Positions 34,382-43,059 of a DNA stretch of 64,000 bases are shown here, piece by piece. The stretch spans positions 32,609 through 96,608 of the forward strand of contig VGDL01000004.1 of assembly GCA_016869735.1 (NCBI GenBank), given 5' to 3'. The notes under the pieces were generated by a model that saw nothing but the letters and a program-made list of their open reading frames with translations, did not search any database and was not told the origin of the DNA. Within the stretch, counting starts at the first letter, position 1, and every line of letters begins with the position of its first letter. Both the position numbers and the translations under genes were made by a program. Source of the stretch: Alphaproteobacteria bacterium (GTDB lineage Bacteria; Pseudomonadota; Alphaproteobacteria; Acetobacterales; Acetobacteraceae).

Positions 34382-35137
34382 TCAGGTGAGATCGAAAGTG
34401 ATCTCACCAACCCCCGCAAACCCGGCCTGCACGCGCTGGCCGGGCGGAACAAAAATGCAGCCCGTATAGGTGCCGGTCGTCACAACCTGACCGGCGCGCA
34501 AATGTTCCCCATGCACATGCAGATGATTGGCGAGCCAGACCAAGGGCAGCACCGGATCGACAGAGGGATTGCCGCCCTTCTGTTCCACCTGCACAGCGCC
34601 GGCATAGGATTGCCGCACGGCAAGATTGGGCAGGTCAAGCTGCCGCCAATCCGCCACATCAGCGCCGACCACATAGCCAAGATGCGCGATATTATCAGCC
34701 ATGCCTTCAGCCGGCGATACGATCTTGTGATCGGCGTAGCGCGATTGCACCAATTCCAACAACGGAAAGGCAGCGGCCACGGCTTCCAAAACATCTTCGC
34801 GGCTATAGGCGCTGCCGCGTGGCGGCAAATCCCGCGCCATACGAAACGCGACTTCGGTTTCAAGACCAATGGGGCGCGAATTCGCCACACCCCAACGCCC
34901 GCCCGACTGCCGCGCGCCGCTGGCCGCCATGATGCCGAAGCTTCCTGGTTTGCCGGGCGGGGTCGCGCATTTCCAACCACCAATGGCGCCGCCAAGCGCC
35001 TGCAGCACGCCGCGTTGAATGGCGAAAACCGCAGCCTCATGGCTTGGCGCGGCATCGCCAAGATTGGCAATCGGTGCGCCGCCCTGATGGACAGCGACCA
35101 GCTTTTCAATCGCGCGCGCGATAGTTTCGGATGACAT
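34382..35137 (-). CDS. 2-oxopent-4-enoate hydratase/FAH-superfamily protein
   Basis: A 251-residue member of the fumarylacetoacetate hydrolase superfamily, closest in plan to 2-keto-4-pentenoate hydratase. Visible are GWKCATPPGKPGSFGIMAAS, LETEVAFRMARDLPP with metal-binding Glu residues, and the C-terminal GQVVTTGTYTGCIFVPPGQR. The substrate is probably a 2-oxo acid. It shares a strand and 11-base spacing with the following D-hydroxyacid dehydrogenase gene and is convergent with the Ldh gene. The ATG has AGGAAAG upstream. Confidence 0.88.
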   Translation of the reverse strand: MSSETIARAIEKLVAVHQGGAPIANLGDAAPSHEAAVFAIQRGVLQALGGAIGGWKCATPPGKPGSFGIMAASGARQSGGRWGVANSRPIGLETEVAFRMARDLPPRGSAYSREDVLEAVAAAFPLLELVQSRYADHKIVSPAEGMADNIAHLGYVVGADVADWRQLDLPNLAVRQSYAGAVQVEQKGGNPSVDPVLPLVWLANHLHVHGEHLRAGQVVTTGTYTGCIFVPPGQRVQAGFAGVGEITFDLT

Positions 35138-35148
35138 GATCAGCTTTC

Positions 35149-36114
35149 CTATTCATTCAATTCCGGAATGACCCAAAGCGGTGCCTCGCCGCGCGCGACG
35201 CGCTGCACATTGTCAAAAGCATTGCGCAGGCGGGCGATATTGCTGTCCTGAGTGGGGCCGGCCATATGCGCGGTCAACACGACATTATCCAGACCAAAAA
35301 GCGGATTGTCCGGTGGCGGCGGTTCCTGATCAAACACATCAAGCCCGGCACCGGCGATCTGGCCCGATGACAAAGCACGATGAAGTGCAGCTTCATCCAC
35401 CACCGGCCCGCGGCTGGTATTGATCAGGAAGGCGGTTGGCTTCATCAGTGCCAATTCGGCTTCACCCAAAAGTCCCTTGGTGCTGGCATTGAGTGGCACA
35501 TGGAGCGAGACGATATCGGATGTCCTGAGCAATTCCCGATACAGCCGAAAGCGCACATTTAGGGCATCTTCGGTTTCTTCGCGCAGCCGGGCAATGTCAT
35601 AGTAATGCACATTCATCCCGAAAGCCTGCGCCAGACGCGCGGTTTTTTTGCCGATGGTGCCAAGCCCCACAATGCCAAGGGTGCGCCCGCGCAATTCATA
35701 AAGCTTCGGCGTTTGATTGCCGCGCCAGCGCCCGGCGGCAACATTGGCGTGCTGGCGAATCAATTGCCGCGAAACTGCCAACATCAGCAGTACCGCATGT
35801 TCGGAAACCGCGGTTGAATTTGCACCACCATTATTGGCGAAAGGCACGCCGCCCCGCCTTGCGGCAGCGATATCTGCGCGGTCATAACCCGCACTCAATA
35901 CCTGGATCAGCTTGAGCTTGGGCGCGATGGCGTAAAGCTCATCCTTCACCAGCATATCGACGAAGCCAACCAGATAGTCGGCTTCCCCCATGGCTTCCTT
36001 CCAATCGGCGCCACCTGGCTTGGCGATACGCAAATCAAAACCATCCGGCGCCATTTCCTGGATCACCGCCTCATCCACCATGGATTGCGTGACAACAACA
36101 ATACGCGGCTTCAT
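35149..36114 (-). CDS. D-2-hydroxyacid dehydrogenase (first)
   Basis: An NAD-dependent D-2-hydroxyacid dehydrogenase of 321 residues. The Rossmann motif GIVGLGTIGKK is followed by the acidic residue in YYDIAR that selects NAD. The catalytic triad is present: Arg in LINTSRGPVV, Glu in DVFDQEP and His in VVLTAHMAG. The ATG at 36114 has GGAGG upstream. It is transcribed just ahead of the hydratase, which suggests that the two act on linked acids. Confidence 0.92.
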   Translation of the reverse strand: MKPRIVVVTQSMVDEAVIQEMAPDGFDLRIAKPGGADWKEAMGEADYLVGFVDMLVKDELYAIAPKLKLIQVLSAGYDRADIAAARRGGVPFANNGGANSTAVSEHAVLLMLAVSRQLIRQHANVAAGRWRGNQTPKLYELRGRTLGIVGLGTIGKKTARLAQAFGMNVHYYDIARLREETEDALNVRFRLYRELLRTSDIVSLHVPLNASTKGLLGEAELALMKPTAFLINTSRGPVVDEAALHRALSSGQIAGAGLDVFDQEPPPPDNPLFGLDNVVLTAHMAGPTQDSNIARLRNAFDNVQRVARGEAPLWVIPELNE

Positions 36115-36284
36115 GTTTCCTCCGAACTCGCTTTCCGGCGCAGCATGAACCGCCAAGCGCCGGTCGCCAAGGGGCGGGATTGCCGCACCCTTCGGCGGGC
36201 GCCATGCTGCGGGACGTCAAGCAATCAGACCAAGGGTGATATCAAGGTGAAGCAGCACGGCACGCCACCAGGGGCAGGCCCGGC

Positions 36285-37490
36285 ATGAAGGAAGCGCCTT
36301 CCGGCCGCGCCTGGTTCATCCTTGCCGGCGGCTTTCTGGCCTTCACCATCAGCGCCAGCCTGATGCATGCCTATAGTGTGTTTTTGTTGGCCTTCATTGC
36401 TGAATTTCGTTGGAGTCGAGGTGAAAGTTCTATCGCCTATGCGGTCGGCCAGGTGGTGGGCGGCGTATCCTCTCCGCTCGTGGGCGGCATGGTGGATAGG
36501 CTTGGCGCGCGGCGTATGGTGCTGATGGGTGGCTGCCTGCTCACGCTTGGGCTGGTGGGGAGCGCCTTTAAAACATCGCTTTGGCAGGTGGTGTTGCTGT
36601 ATGGCGTGGTGATGACGCTGGGTGCCAATTGCATCAGCATGGTGGTTTTTGCGCCACTGATTTCGCGCCTATTCGTCGCGCGGCGTGGCATGGCCATGTC
36701 CATGCTGCAATCGGCCAATGGTTTTGGTCGCGCGATTTCTGCGCCGATTGCGCAGCTCATGGTGACTGAAGTGGGTTGGCGCCATGCTTATCTGTTGCAA
36801 GCGGGTTTGATGGCTGCGTTGATCTTGCCGTTGGCCGCGTTGTTCCGTGGTGCGGAGCAAACGCCCGTCGCGAAATCTGTCACCGATAATGCGCCTGCGC
36901 GCGATTGGTCCGTGGCCGAGGCGATGCGCACGCGGCATTTCTGGTTGCTATTCATTGTCTATGGTCTGACCAGCATTGGTAGTTTTCTGGTGGCTCTCCA
37001 TCAACTGGCCTTTGCCGTGGATCGTGGTTTTGATCCGCTTTATGCGGCCTTTGTCGTGGGGCTGGGGAGTTTGCTGGCGCTGCCCGGTGTTATCCTGACC
37101 GGGACGATTTCTGACTACATCGGGCGCGAGGGCGCCGCGATACTTGCCTATGCCATTTCCATCATTGGTGTTGCTGCAGCGCTGATGATTGATAATGCCG
37201 ACCAACACCTATTGTTCTGGGTGCATGCGTGTTTCTTCGGTATTACCTGGGGGGCGCGCGGGCCGGCGGTAACGGCCAAGACCGCTGATCTTTTTGGTGG
37301 CCCCAGGCTTGGCACTATTCTTGGCCTGATAACCATTGGCTCTGGCTTGGGGGCCGGCCTTGGCGCCTGGGGTGCGGGGGTCCTGTTTGATGTGACTGGC
37401 AGCTACCAGCTTGGCTTTATGCTTTCCATCGCGGCCTATTCGTTGGGGGCTATCCTTTTCTGGGGTTTGCGTAAACCGGTGCAGGGTTGA
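36285..37490 (+). CDS. MFS transporter (oxalate/formate antiporter-like)
   Basis: A 401-residue major facilitator with twelve predicted helices. The loop motif GGMVDRLGARRM lies between helices 2 and 3 and the partner ISDYIGREG in the second half. The N-terminal SLMHAYSVFLLAFIAEFRWS and the ILGLITIGSGLGAGLGAWGA segment fit the monocarboxylate/oxalate antiporter group. It lies between two D-hydroxyacid dehydrogenase genes, divergent from the first and convergent with the second, so a hydroxy or oxo acid is the likely cargo. The ribosome binding site is weak. Confidence 0.9.
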   Translation: MKEAPSGRAWFILAGGFLAFTISASLMHAYSVFLLAFIAEFRWSRGESSIAYAVGQVVGGVSSPLVGGMVDRLGARRMVLMGGCLLTLGLVGSAFKTSLWQVVLLYGVVMTLGANCISMVVFAPLISRLFVARRGMAMSMLQSANGFGRAISAPIAQLMVTEVGWRHAYLLQAGLMAALILPLAALFRGAEQTPVAKSVTDNAPARDWSVAEAMRTRHFWLLFIVYGLTSIGSFLVALHQLAFAVDRGFDPLYAAFVVGLGSLLALPGVILTGTISDYIGREGAAILAYAISIIGVAAALMIDNADQHLLFWVHACFFGITWGARGPAVTAKTADLFGGPRLGTILGLITIGSGLGAGLGAWGAGVLFDVTGSYQLGFMLSIAAYSLGAILFWGLRKPVQG

Positions 37491-37496
37491 AGCGCA

Positions 37497-38501
37497 TCAG
37501 CGCCCGCGTCCAAGAAAATCCTGAAGCCTGAAAGCGGCATTGGCATTCACCGCACCATCGGGCATTTCCCCGCGCGCAAGGGCCGCAATCTGGCGCACCG
37601 TATCCATGGCTTGATGTTCCATTGCTTCTGGTGTCATGCCGCCGATATGCGGTGTTGCCACTACATCCGCGCGCGCCGCCAGTATGGGATTTGGCCGTTG
37701 ATCCGCCGCGCTGCCAACATCCATCGCGGCGCCGACCAAATGCTTGGAATCAAGCGCTGCGATTAGCGCGGCCTCATCCACCAATTCGCCGCGTGACAGG
37801 TTGATAAAGCGCGCGCCAGGTTTCATGGTGGCAAAGGCCGCCGCGTTGAACATATGCCTTGTTTCAGCATCGGAAATTGCGAGGCAAACAACGATATCAG
37901 ACTGCGCCAGTACTTCCTTGAAGCCAGCCTGGGTGATGCGTGGATCAGCCACCTTGGCGAAGGGATCAGCGACCGCGACCTGCATGCCAAGCGCCAGCGC
38001 CACTTCCGCAAGTTTTTGGCCGATACGCCCATAACCAATAATACCGAGCCGCGCGGCAGATAGCTGCAAACCCATGCGGCCCTGCGGCAAATCACCCGCA
38101 TGGTAGGCACCAGCCATGGCGCTGACATCGCGCGCCAAATCCACCATGAAGCCCAAGCCCAATTCAACCACCGCATCCACAAAGCCGGGGGTGGCGCGCG
38201 TCACCAAGACACCTTCCGCGCTGGCGGATTGGACATTGATGGTGGAGATATCGACCGCCACGCGCAGAAAGGCCAAAAGCTCCGGCATGGCTGCGAAGGT
38301 TTCCGGCAGCCCTGGCGTTGCACGATCCGCAACAATCGCGTGGCAACCACGAGCAGCTTCTGCCAAAGCAGCGCCGGACAGCACGCTGTTTCCGGGATTG
38401 CGGATCACCTCGGCATGCTCGGCCAAAGCCGCCAAGGCGCGCGGGCCGTAATAGCCTTCAAACATTTCCGGCGTATGTGTCAGAAAAACACGGAGCTTCA
38501 T
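37497..38501 (-). CDS. D-2-hydroxyacid dehydrogenase-like protein (second)
   Basis: A 334-residue D-2-hydroxyacid dehydrogenase homologue with the Rossmann motif GIIGYGRIGQK and acidic VADPFA. The catalytic Arg (INLSRGELVDEAAL) and His (VVATPHIGGM) are present. The stretch where the catalytic Glu normally lies reads AMDVGSAADQRPNP, with no Glu-Pro. The protein may have altered chemistry or an unusual substrate. The ATG at 38501 has AGGA upstream. It is convergent with the MFS gene, six bases apart. Confidence 0.9.
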   Translation of the reverse strand: MKLRVFLTHTPEMFEGYYGPRALAALAEHAEVIRNPGNSVLSGAALAEAARGCHAIVADRATPGLPETFAAMPELLAFLRVAVDISTINVQSASAEGVLVTRATPGFVDAVVELGLGFMVDLARDVSAMAGAYHAGDLPQGRMGLQLSAARLGIIGYGRIGQKLAEVALALGMQVAVADPFAKVADPRITQAGFKEVLAQSDIVVCLAISDAETRHMFNAAAFATMKPGARFINLSRGELVDEAALIAALDSKHLVGAAMDVGSAADQRPNPILAARADVVATPHIGGMTPEAMEHQAMDTVRQIAALARGEMPDGAVNANAAFRLQDFLGRGR

Positions 38502-38621
38502 GGGAATATTCCTGATGAAATCGCGGCAGCGAAGCCTCAGGAAGCATTCTCTCACCATACTCGGTCATGCGTCAAAACGCTCCGATTGACGACGCTACGC
38601 ACCTTCATCTTTGATGCTTCC

Positions 38622-39068
38622 ATGTGGCGCCTGCTGATCCTGTTGCTTTCGTTTGCTGCCGCGCCGGCTTTGGCGCAGCCGCAAGCCATCACCATTCCCG
38701 CACATCCCGGCGAACAGGCGGTGAATGGACCCGCGACCCTGAACGCCGTGCTATGGCAGCCAGCCGGGCGCGGACCGCATGCTGCGATTGTGCTGATGCA
38801 TGGATGCGCAGGCATGACCACACGTGCGGGCCAGCCCTTTACACGTGATATGGATTGGGCGCGGCGCCTCTCGCAGTTTGGCTATCTAGTCTTGCAAGTG
38901 GATAGCCTGACGCCGCGCAATGAAGGCAGCCTTTGCGGTCAAGGCGATGATCGCCGCATTCGAGTGAGTGTGGAACGCGCACGCGATGCCTATGCCGCGC
39001 TATATTTCTTGCAAACGCGTCCGGATGTCAGGGCAGATCGCATTGCACTGATGGTGTATAAGTCTTGA
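38622..39068 (+). pseudogene. truncated dienelactone hydrolase-like protein
   Basis: The 5' part of an exported alpha/beta hydrolase of the dienelactone hydrolase type: signal peptide WRLLILLLSFAAAPALAQ, then HAAIVLMHGCAGMTTRAGQP with the oxyanion strand, and the GYLVLQVDSLTPRN segment. The reading frame is intact up to RADRIALM, just before the expected nucleophile motif. There it enters the insertion sequence at about 39055 and stops four codons later (39066-39068). The catalytic Cys/Ser, Asp and His are therefore lost. No 3' remainder is found on the other side of the insertion. Confidence 0.85.
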
Positions 39069-39082
39069 TTTGATCGGACGCT
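39055..39082 (+). repeat. left terminal inverted repeat of the IS
   Basis: It begins TGTATAAGTCTTGA and pairs with 40269-40296 at 21 of 28 positions, including the first four bases, as expected for IS481-type ends. Confidence 0.85.
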
Positions 39083-39105
39083 AAAATACCTCCTGTGGGT
39101 TTAGA

Positions 39106-39147
39106 GGCCGGGGCGCGGAGCCATAGGCGTAGCGTAGCGCCCCGGCC
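39106..39147. repeat. internal inverted repeat upstream of the transposase
   Basis: A perfect 11-base inverted repeat GGCCGGGGCGC/GCGCCCCGGCC with a 20-base loop lies between the left end of the element and the transposase start (39168). In RNA reading in from outside it would form a strong hairpin 20 bases ahead of the start codon, a device used by other IS elements to limit transposase synthesis. Confidence 0.7.
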
Positions 39148-39167
39148 GGTTGCACTGGAGATGTGTG

Positions 39168-40214
39168 ATGACGACAAGCGAACGCAAAGTAATCAAGGCC
39201 AAAGTTGGGCTGCTGGAACTGGCCAAGCAATTGGGCAGCGTGACCCAAGCCTGCCGGGTGATGGGTTATTCTCGGGACAGTTTTTATCGTTTCCGCGACC
39301 TGTATGAGAAGGGCGGTGAGTTCGCGCTGGTTGAGATTTCCAAGGCCAAGCCAAACCTGAAGAACCGCGTCGCCCCGGAAATCGAGGCGGCGGTGGTTGC
39401 GATAGCGGTTGAACAGCCTGCTTGGGGCCAGGCTCGCGCGGCGAATGAATTGAAGAAGCGTGGGCGCGAAGTCTCGCCCTTTGGTGTGCGGAGCATCTGG
39501 CTTCGTCATGATCTTGAGACCATGAAAAAGCGCTTGAAGGCCCTTGAAGCGAAAATGGCTCAGGAAGGCGGCATTCTGACCGAGGCCCAACTGATCGCGC
39601 TTGAGAAGGCCAAATCCGACAAAGAGGCCCATGGCGAGTTCGACAGCGAACATCCCGGCTACTGTGTCGCGCAGGATAGTTTCTATGTTGGCACCTTAAA
39701 AGGTGTGGGCCGGGTCTATCAGCAGACGGGGATTGATACCTACTCTAAGGTGGGCTTCGCCAAGCTTTATGATCGCAAGACCGCGCTGACAGCGGCCGAT
39801 TTGCTCAATGATCGGGTGATACCCTTTTTTGACGAGCACGGGCTGCGGGTAGATCGCGTCTTGACTGATCGCGGCACGGAATTCTGCGGCGCCCATGATC
39901 GACATGAATATGAGCTCTACTTGGCGGTTGAGAATATCGATCACACGCGGACAAAAGCGCGCAGCCCGCAGACCAATGGCATCTGCGAGCGTTTCCACAA
40001 AACCCTGCTGGATGAGTTCTACCGCGTCGCCTTTCGCAAGAAGGTCTACCGTAGCATTGAGGAACTGCAGGCTGATCTTGACGAATGGGTGCGCCAGTAT
40101 AATGAACAGCGTACTCATCAGGGGCGTTGGTGCTTCGGCAAGACGCCGATGCAGACCTTTCTGGACAGCAGGGCACTCGCGCGCGAAAAACAAAACATGG
40201 AGATGGCGGCTTAG
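39168..40214 (+). CDS. IS481-family transposase
   Basis: An intact 348-residue DDE transposase. An N-terminal helix-turn-helix ([20 protein letters not shown]) is followed by a second DNA-binding region and the rve-type catalytic core. The core has D170 (VAQDSFYVG), D234 (VLTDRGTEF) and E274 ([11 protein letters not shown]). The C-terminal [20 protein letters not shown] is typical of the family. Being full length with all catalytic residues, it may be active. The ATG at 39168 has GGAG upstream. Confidence 0.96.
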   Translation: MTTSERKVIKAKVGLLELAKQLGSVTQACRVMGYSRDSFYRFRDLYEKGGEFALVEISKAKPNLKNRVAPEIEAAVVAIAVEQPAWGQARAANELKKRGREVSPFGVRSIWLRHDLETMKKRLKALEAKMAQEGGILTEAQLIALEKAKSDKEAHGEFDSEHPGYCVAQDSFYVGTLKGVGRVYQQTGIDTYSKVGFAKLYDRKTALTAADLLNDRVIPFFDEHGLRVDRVLTDRGTEFCGAHDRHEYELYLAVENIDHTRTKARSPQTNGICERFHKTLLDEFYRVAFRKKVYRSIEELQADLDEWVRQYNEQRTHQGRWCFGKTPMQTFLDSRALAREKQNMEMAA

Positions 40215-40268
40215 TCGCCTCGTCCGACAGTCTCGATCCGGCGGACACCCACCACGCCAGATCAAGAC

Positions 40269-40296
40269 AACGTCAGATTAAGTCTAAACTTGTACA
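40269..40296 (-). repeat. right terminal inverted repeat of the IS
   Basis: Read on the minus strand it begins TGTACAAGTTTAGA and matches the left repeat at 21 of 28 positions. It lies 55 bases past the transposase stop. Confidence 0.85.
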
Positions 40297-40311
40297 CGTA
40301 ATGCCCGCGCG

Positions 40312-41451
40312 CTAACGCCGCCAGCGCGACAACATCAGGAAGCCACCTCCGGCGAGCAGGCCCCAAAACGCGCCGCCAATACCAAGAAAAGCCACGCCGG
40401 AAGCCGCAATCAAAAAGCAAATTACTGCTGCTTCGCGGTCCTTGTCGTCACGCACCGCGCCCATCAGCGCGCCGGCAAAGGAACCCAGAAGCGCAAGCCC
40501 CGCCACAGCTTCAATTAAAATTGGTGGCGCGACAGCGACTAGGCCGCTCGCCATGCCGGCGGCAAGGCCGCACGCCGTGTAAACTAGGCCCGCCATCACA
40601 GCAGCAGGCCAGCGCCGCGCGGGATCAGGGCCGGCGCCATCGCCCGCACACATCGCCGCCGTAATGGCCGCAAGGTTCACCGCATGGCCACCGAAAGGTG
40701 CCGCGACAAGGCTGAATATCCCAGTGGTGGAAAATAGCGGCCCTGGATTGGGGCGATAATTGTTTGCACTCAGCACTGCGATTCCTGGAATATTCTGTGA
40801 TGCCATGGTCACGATGAAAAGCGGCAGCGCCAAACCTGTGATGGCGGTTACGGAAAATGCCGGCGTCACCCATTCGGGGCTCGGCGCCCAACTGCCCTGG
40901 GGCACAGGTGCCTGAAACGCGATGATCACCCCCGCAACAATCACTGCCGCCGGCACCGCCGCCATTTTATGCCAGCGCCCGGCGATGATCCAGGCGGCGA
41001 TGATGGTGAGTGCCGCGATCGGCGCTTCCGCCACCGCGCGCACCGGCGCCAAGCATAGGCCAAACAAAATCCCGGCCAGCATCGCATTCGCAAGTGAGGC
41101 CGGAATCGCCGCAACCGCGCGCCCCAAGGGCTTCCATAACCCTGCCAGAATCAGCAAAAGCGCGCAGATGATAAAGGCGCCCACCGCTCCCGCAAAGCCA
41201 CCCGCAGGCATGATGGAAGCCGCCATCAGCGCGGCACCCGGCGTGGACCAAGCGCAGCTGATCGGCATGCGCTTCCAAACTGAAAGCAAAACACCACAAA
41301 GCCCCATGGCGATGGAAGCCGCCATCAGCCCTGATGCGGCCTGAGATGGTGTGGCACCCATCGCCACAAAACCTTGCAGCACCACTGCGAAGGAAGAAGC
41401 AAAGCCCACAACCCCAGCCAAGAGTCCCGCTGATATTGCTTGCATAGGCAT
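40312..41451 (-). CDS. benE: benzoate/H+ symporter BenE-family transporter
   Basis: A polytopic inner-membrane protein of 379 residues with the BenE features: the N-terminal GLLAGVVGFASSFAVVLQGF, the MPISCAWSTPGAALMAAS segment, and SQNIPGIAVLSANNYRPNPG. The final part ends in a short basic LSRWRR. Members import benzoate and perhaps other aromatic acids; no benzoate catabolic genes are nearby. The ATG at 41451 overlaps the xre stop (TGATG), so it is coupled to that gene. Its 3' end lies close to the IS. Confidence 0.92.
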   Translation of the reverse strand: MPMQAISAGLLAGVVGFASSFAVVLQGFVAMGATPSQAASGLMAASIAMGLCGVLLSVWKRMPISCAWSTPGAALMAASIMPAGGFAGAVGAFIICALLLILAGLWKPLGRAVAAIPASLANAMLAGILFGLCLAPVRAVAEAPIAALTIIAAWIIAGRWHKMAAVPAAVIVAGVIIAFQAPVPQGSWAPSPEWVTPAFSVTAITGLALPLFIVTMASQNIPGIAVLSANNYRPNPGPLFSTTGIFSLVAAPFGGHAVNLAAITAAMCAGDGAGPDPARRWPAAVMAGLVYTACGLAAGMASGLVAVAPPILIEAVAGLALLGSFAGALMGAVRDDKDREAAVICFLIAASGVAFLGIGGAFWGLLAGGGFLMLSRWRR

Positions 41452-41819
41452 CAACGTCTTTCCTTTGGAAGCTTATCCAGGGCGGCTTCAATCGCCGCGA
41501 TGGCTTCCGGCGTTAGCCTGCGAAAATCCCGCGCGAGCCGATTGGCAAGCGCTGTTGCTTCCGGCGAAAGCCCACCCGTTCCAAGCACTACCCGCGGATG
41601 GGATTGCCGCGCCAGCCGCGCCAATTCCTCGGCATCATCCCAGATCAGGCCGAAGAATTCATTGACCTGATGCACAAGCCCGGCTGAGGGTTGGCCGCGC
41701 CGCCCATGTTCAAGCGCAGAAAGATAGGCGGCTGAAACCTGCAAGGCGGCGGCTAAATCCTTCAACGCCACGCCGCGTTCAGCACGCAAAGCGCGCAGCC
41801 TCGCGCCGAAAGGCGTCAT
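41451..41819 (-). CDS. XRE-family helix-turn-helix regulator
   Basis: A 122-residue protein with an N-terminal Cro/C1-type HTH (LRALRAERGVALKDLAAALQ, then VSAAYLSALEHGRRGQPSAG) and an extra helical tail. It may control its own chain lutB-lutC-smr-xre-benE, or act elsewhere; alphaproteobacterial smr genes are often followed by such an HTH gene. The ATG at 41819 overlaps the smr stop by four bases, so the longer upstream ORF is not used. Confidence 0.9.
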   Translation of the reverse strand: MTPFGARLRALRAERGVALKDLAAALQVSAAYLSALEHGRRGQPSAGLVHQVNEFFGLIWDDAEELARLARQSHPRVVLGTGGLSPEATALANRLARDFRRLTPEAIAAIEAALDKLPKERR

Positions 41820-42355
41820 TTGCGTCGCCGCAACATCAAATGCACTGCACCCGTATTCGCCGCATGGGGATGCGCTGCCGCCAAAAGCATGCGCCGCATA
41901 TCCGGCGCATTCAGCCAATGCGGCAATTCGCGGCGCAGCACGCCACCTTCCGGCGATGAACCTCGGCCAGTGATCACGGCCACACAGCGCAACCCATCGG
42001 CGAAAGCATCGTGCAAAAAAACACGCACCGCATCATGCGCTTCCTGCGCGCGGCGGCCATGCAAATCAATCGTACGTTCCGGCTTCATGCGGCCCCGGCG
42101 CAAGGCGCGCCACCGTTTGTCATCCAAGCCAGCCGGCGTGACGTTCACCTGAATCGGCGGTGGTTGCCAGGCTTGGGGTGCGGTGGGCAGCGCAGCAGGC
42201 ACAGCTTGCGCCGCGGGGATGCTTGGCGGCGTATTGGTCCGCTCAGGCGGTGGCAGCGCGCGCCCAGGCAGCGGGTCTACGCTTACAACATAGGCCTGCC
42301 ACAGGGCGCGATCCGCGGCACTCAGCGCGCGGGCACGACGACGCGAAAGGCTCAT
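41816..42355 (-). CDS. Smr/MutS2-domain protein
   Basis: A 179-residue protein with a disordered Pro/Ala-rich middle (roughly residues 35-75) and a C-terminal Smr domain. The Smr domain shows TIDLHGRRAQEAHDAVRVFL and AVITGRGSSPEGGVLRRELP-HWL. Smr domains bind or cut nucleic acid, and the DLHG and GxG motifs needed for that are intact. The start overlaps the lutC stop (ATGA) and the stop overlaps xre (ATGA). Confidence 0.92.
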   Translation of the reverse strand: MSLSRRRARALSAADRALWQAYVVSVDPLPGRALPPPERTNTPPSIPAAQAVPAALPTAPQAWQPPPIQVNVTPAGLDDKRWRALRRGRMKPERTIDLHGRRAQEAHDAVRVFLHDAFADGLRCVAVITGRGSSPEGGVLRRELPHWLNAPDMRRMLLAAAHPHAANTGAVHLMLRRRK

Positions 42356-43056
42356 CCCGGCAGAGCGGCGGGATCATCATCCACCACAACAACATGCAGC
42401 CGCCGCGGCCCATGCGCACCAAGTTCAAGCGTTTGTTCAATATCTGCGCTGCGTGACGGGCCGGTCACCAGCATGACATTACGCGGCATGAAACCACCCG
42501 AAACAGGGTCTTGCCGTTCCGCGCGCAGCATATCCCAGGCATCCTCATAAGGCCCGGTGATGCGTGACGCGCGAAGGACCACAATCTCGGTTTCCGCCAG
42601 CAGATTGAGCGTGGTCGGGCGCGCCGGATCGGATGGCAGCATCAGCGTGCCGGTTTCCGCAATGCCGGCATAACCATATTGGACAGAGACAAGATCGCTT
42701 GCCTCAGCGCGGCGAGTTTCAAATTCCAGCATGGCGCGATTAGACCAGGGCAGCGCTTGCAATTCCGGATGCGGCGCCATGACAAAGCGTGGTGCGAGGT
42801 TCTGTTGGGACAGGTATTCGGCCACCGCGCCAGGAATTTCCTTCACATTGGCAACGCGCGTAACGGTGCCGAATTCCTTTTCCACATTGGCGATAAAAAG
42901 CTTGATCTGATCGGGGCGCGGTACGCGTGACCGCGCGGGGATCAAATGCCGCGGCCGCGCCACCATGCGCGCTTCCAACATGGCGCGCTGGTCAGCGGGT
43001 AGTGGTCCGCGCTTCAGGCCACGACGAATGGCATTCAGGATCGCTTCCTTGCTCAT
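42352..43056 (-). CDS. lutC: LUD-domain lactate utilization protein C
   Basis: A 234-residue LUD-domain protein of the YkgG/LutC family. The C-terminal part shows SVQYGYAGIAETGTLMLPSD, then a helix-strand end HVVVVDDDPAAL. In known LutABC systems it is part of an Fe-S dependent L-lactate oxidation complex. It starts three bases after the lutB stop and overlaps smr. The gene for LutA is not in this window. Confidence 0.92.
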   Translation of the reverse strand: MSKEAILNAIRRGLKRGPLPADQRAMLEARMVARPRHLIPARSRVPRPDQIKLFIANVEKEFGTVTRVANVKEIPGAVAEYLSQQNLAPRFVMAPHPELQALPWSNRAMLEFETRRAEASDLVSVQYGYAGIAETGTLMLPSDPARPTTLNLLAETEIVVLRASRITGPYEDAWDMLRAERQDPVSGGFMPRNVMLVTGPSRSADIEQTLELGAHGPRRLHVVVVDDDPAALPG

Positions 43057-43059
43057 GGT

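Larger units (their letters stand above)
39055..40296 (+). mobile_element. IS481-family insertion sequence
   Basis: A complete-looking 1242-bp element bounded by TGTA...TACA. The terminal inverted repeats match at 21 of 28 positions and flank one intact transposase gene. It cuts off a dienelactone hydrolase gene on the left and ends 15 bases from the benE stop codon on the right. No target-site duplication is visible: the left flank ends ACTGATGG and the right flank starts CGTAATGC. This suggests a deletion or recombination after insertion. Confidence 0.93.

Noticed and set aside
38100..38621. Upstream extension of the hydrolase fragment to 38100
   Set aside because: The extension is antisense to the second D-hydroxyacid dehydrogenase; the signal peptide begins at 38622.
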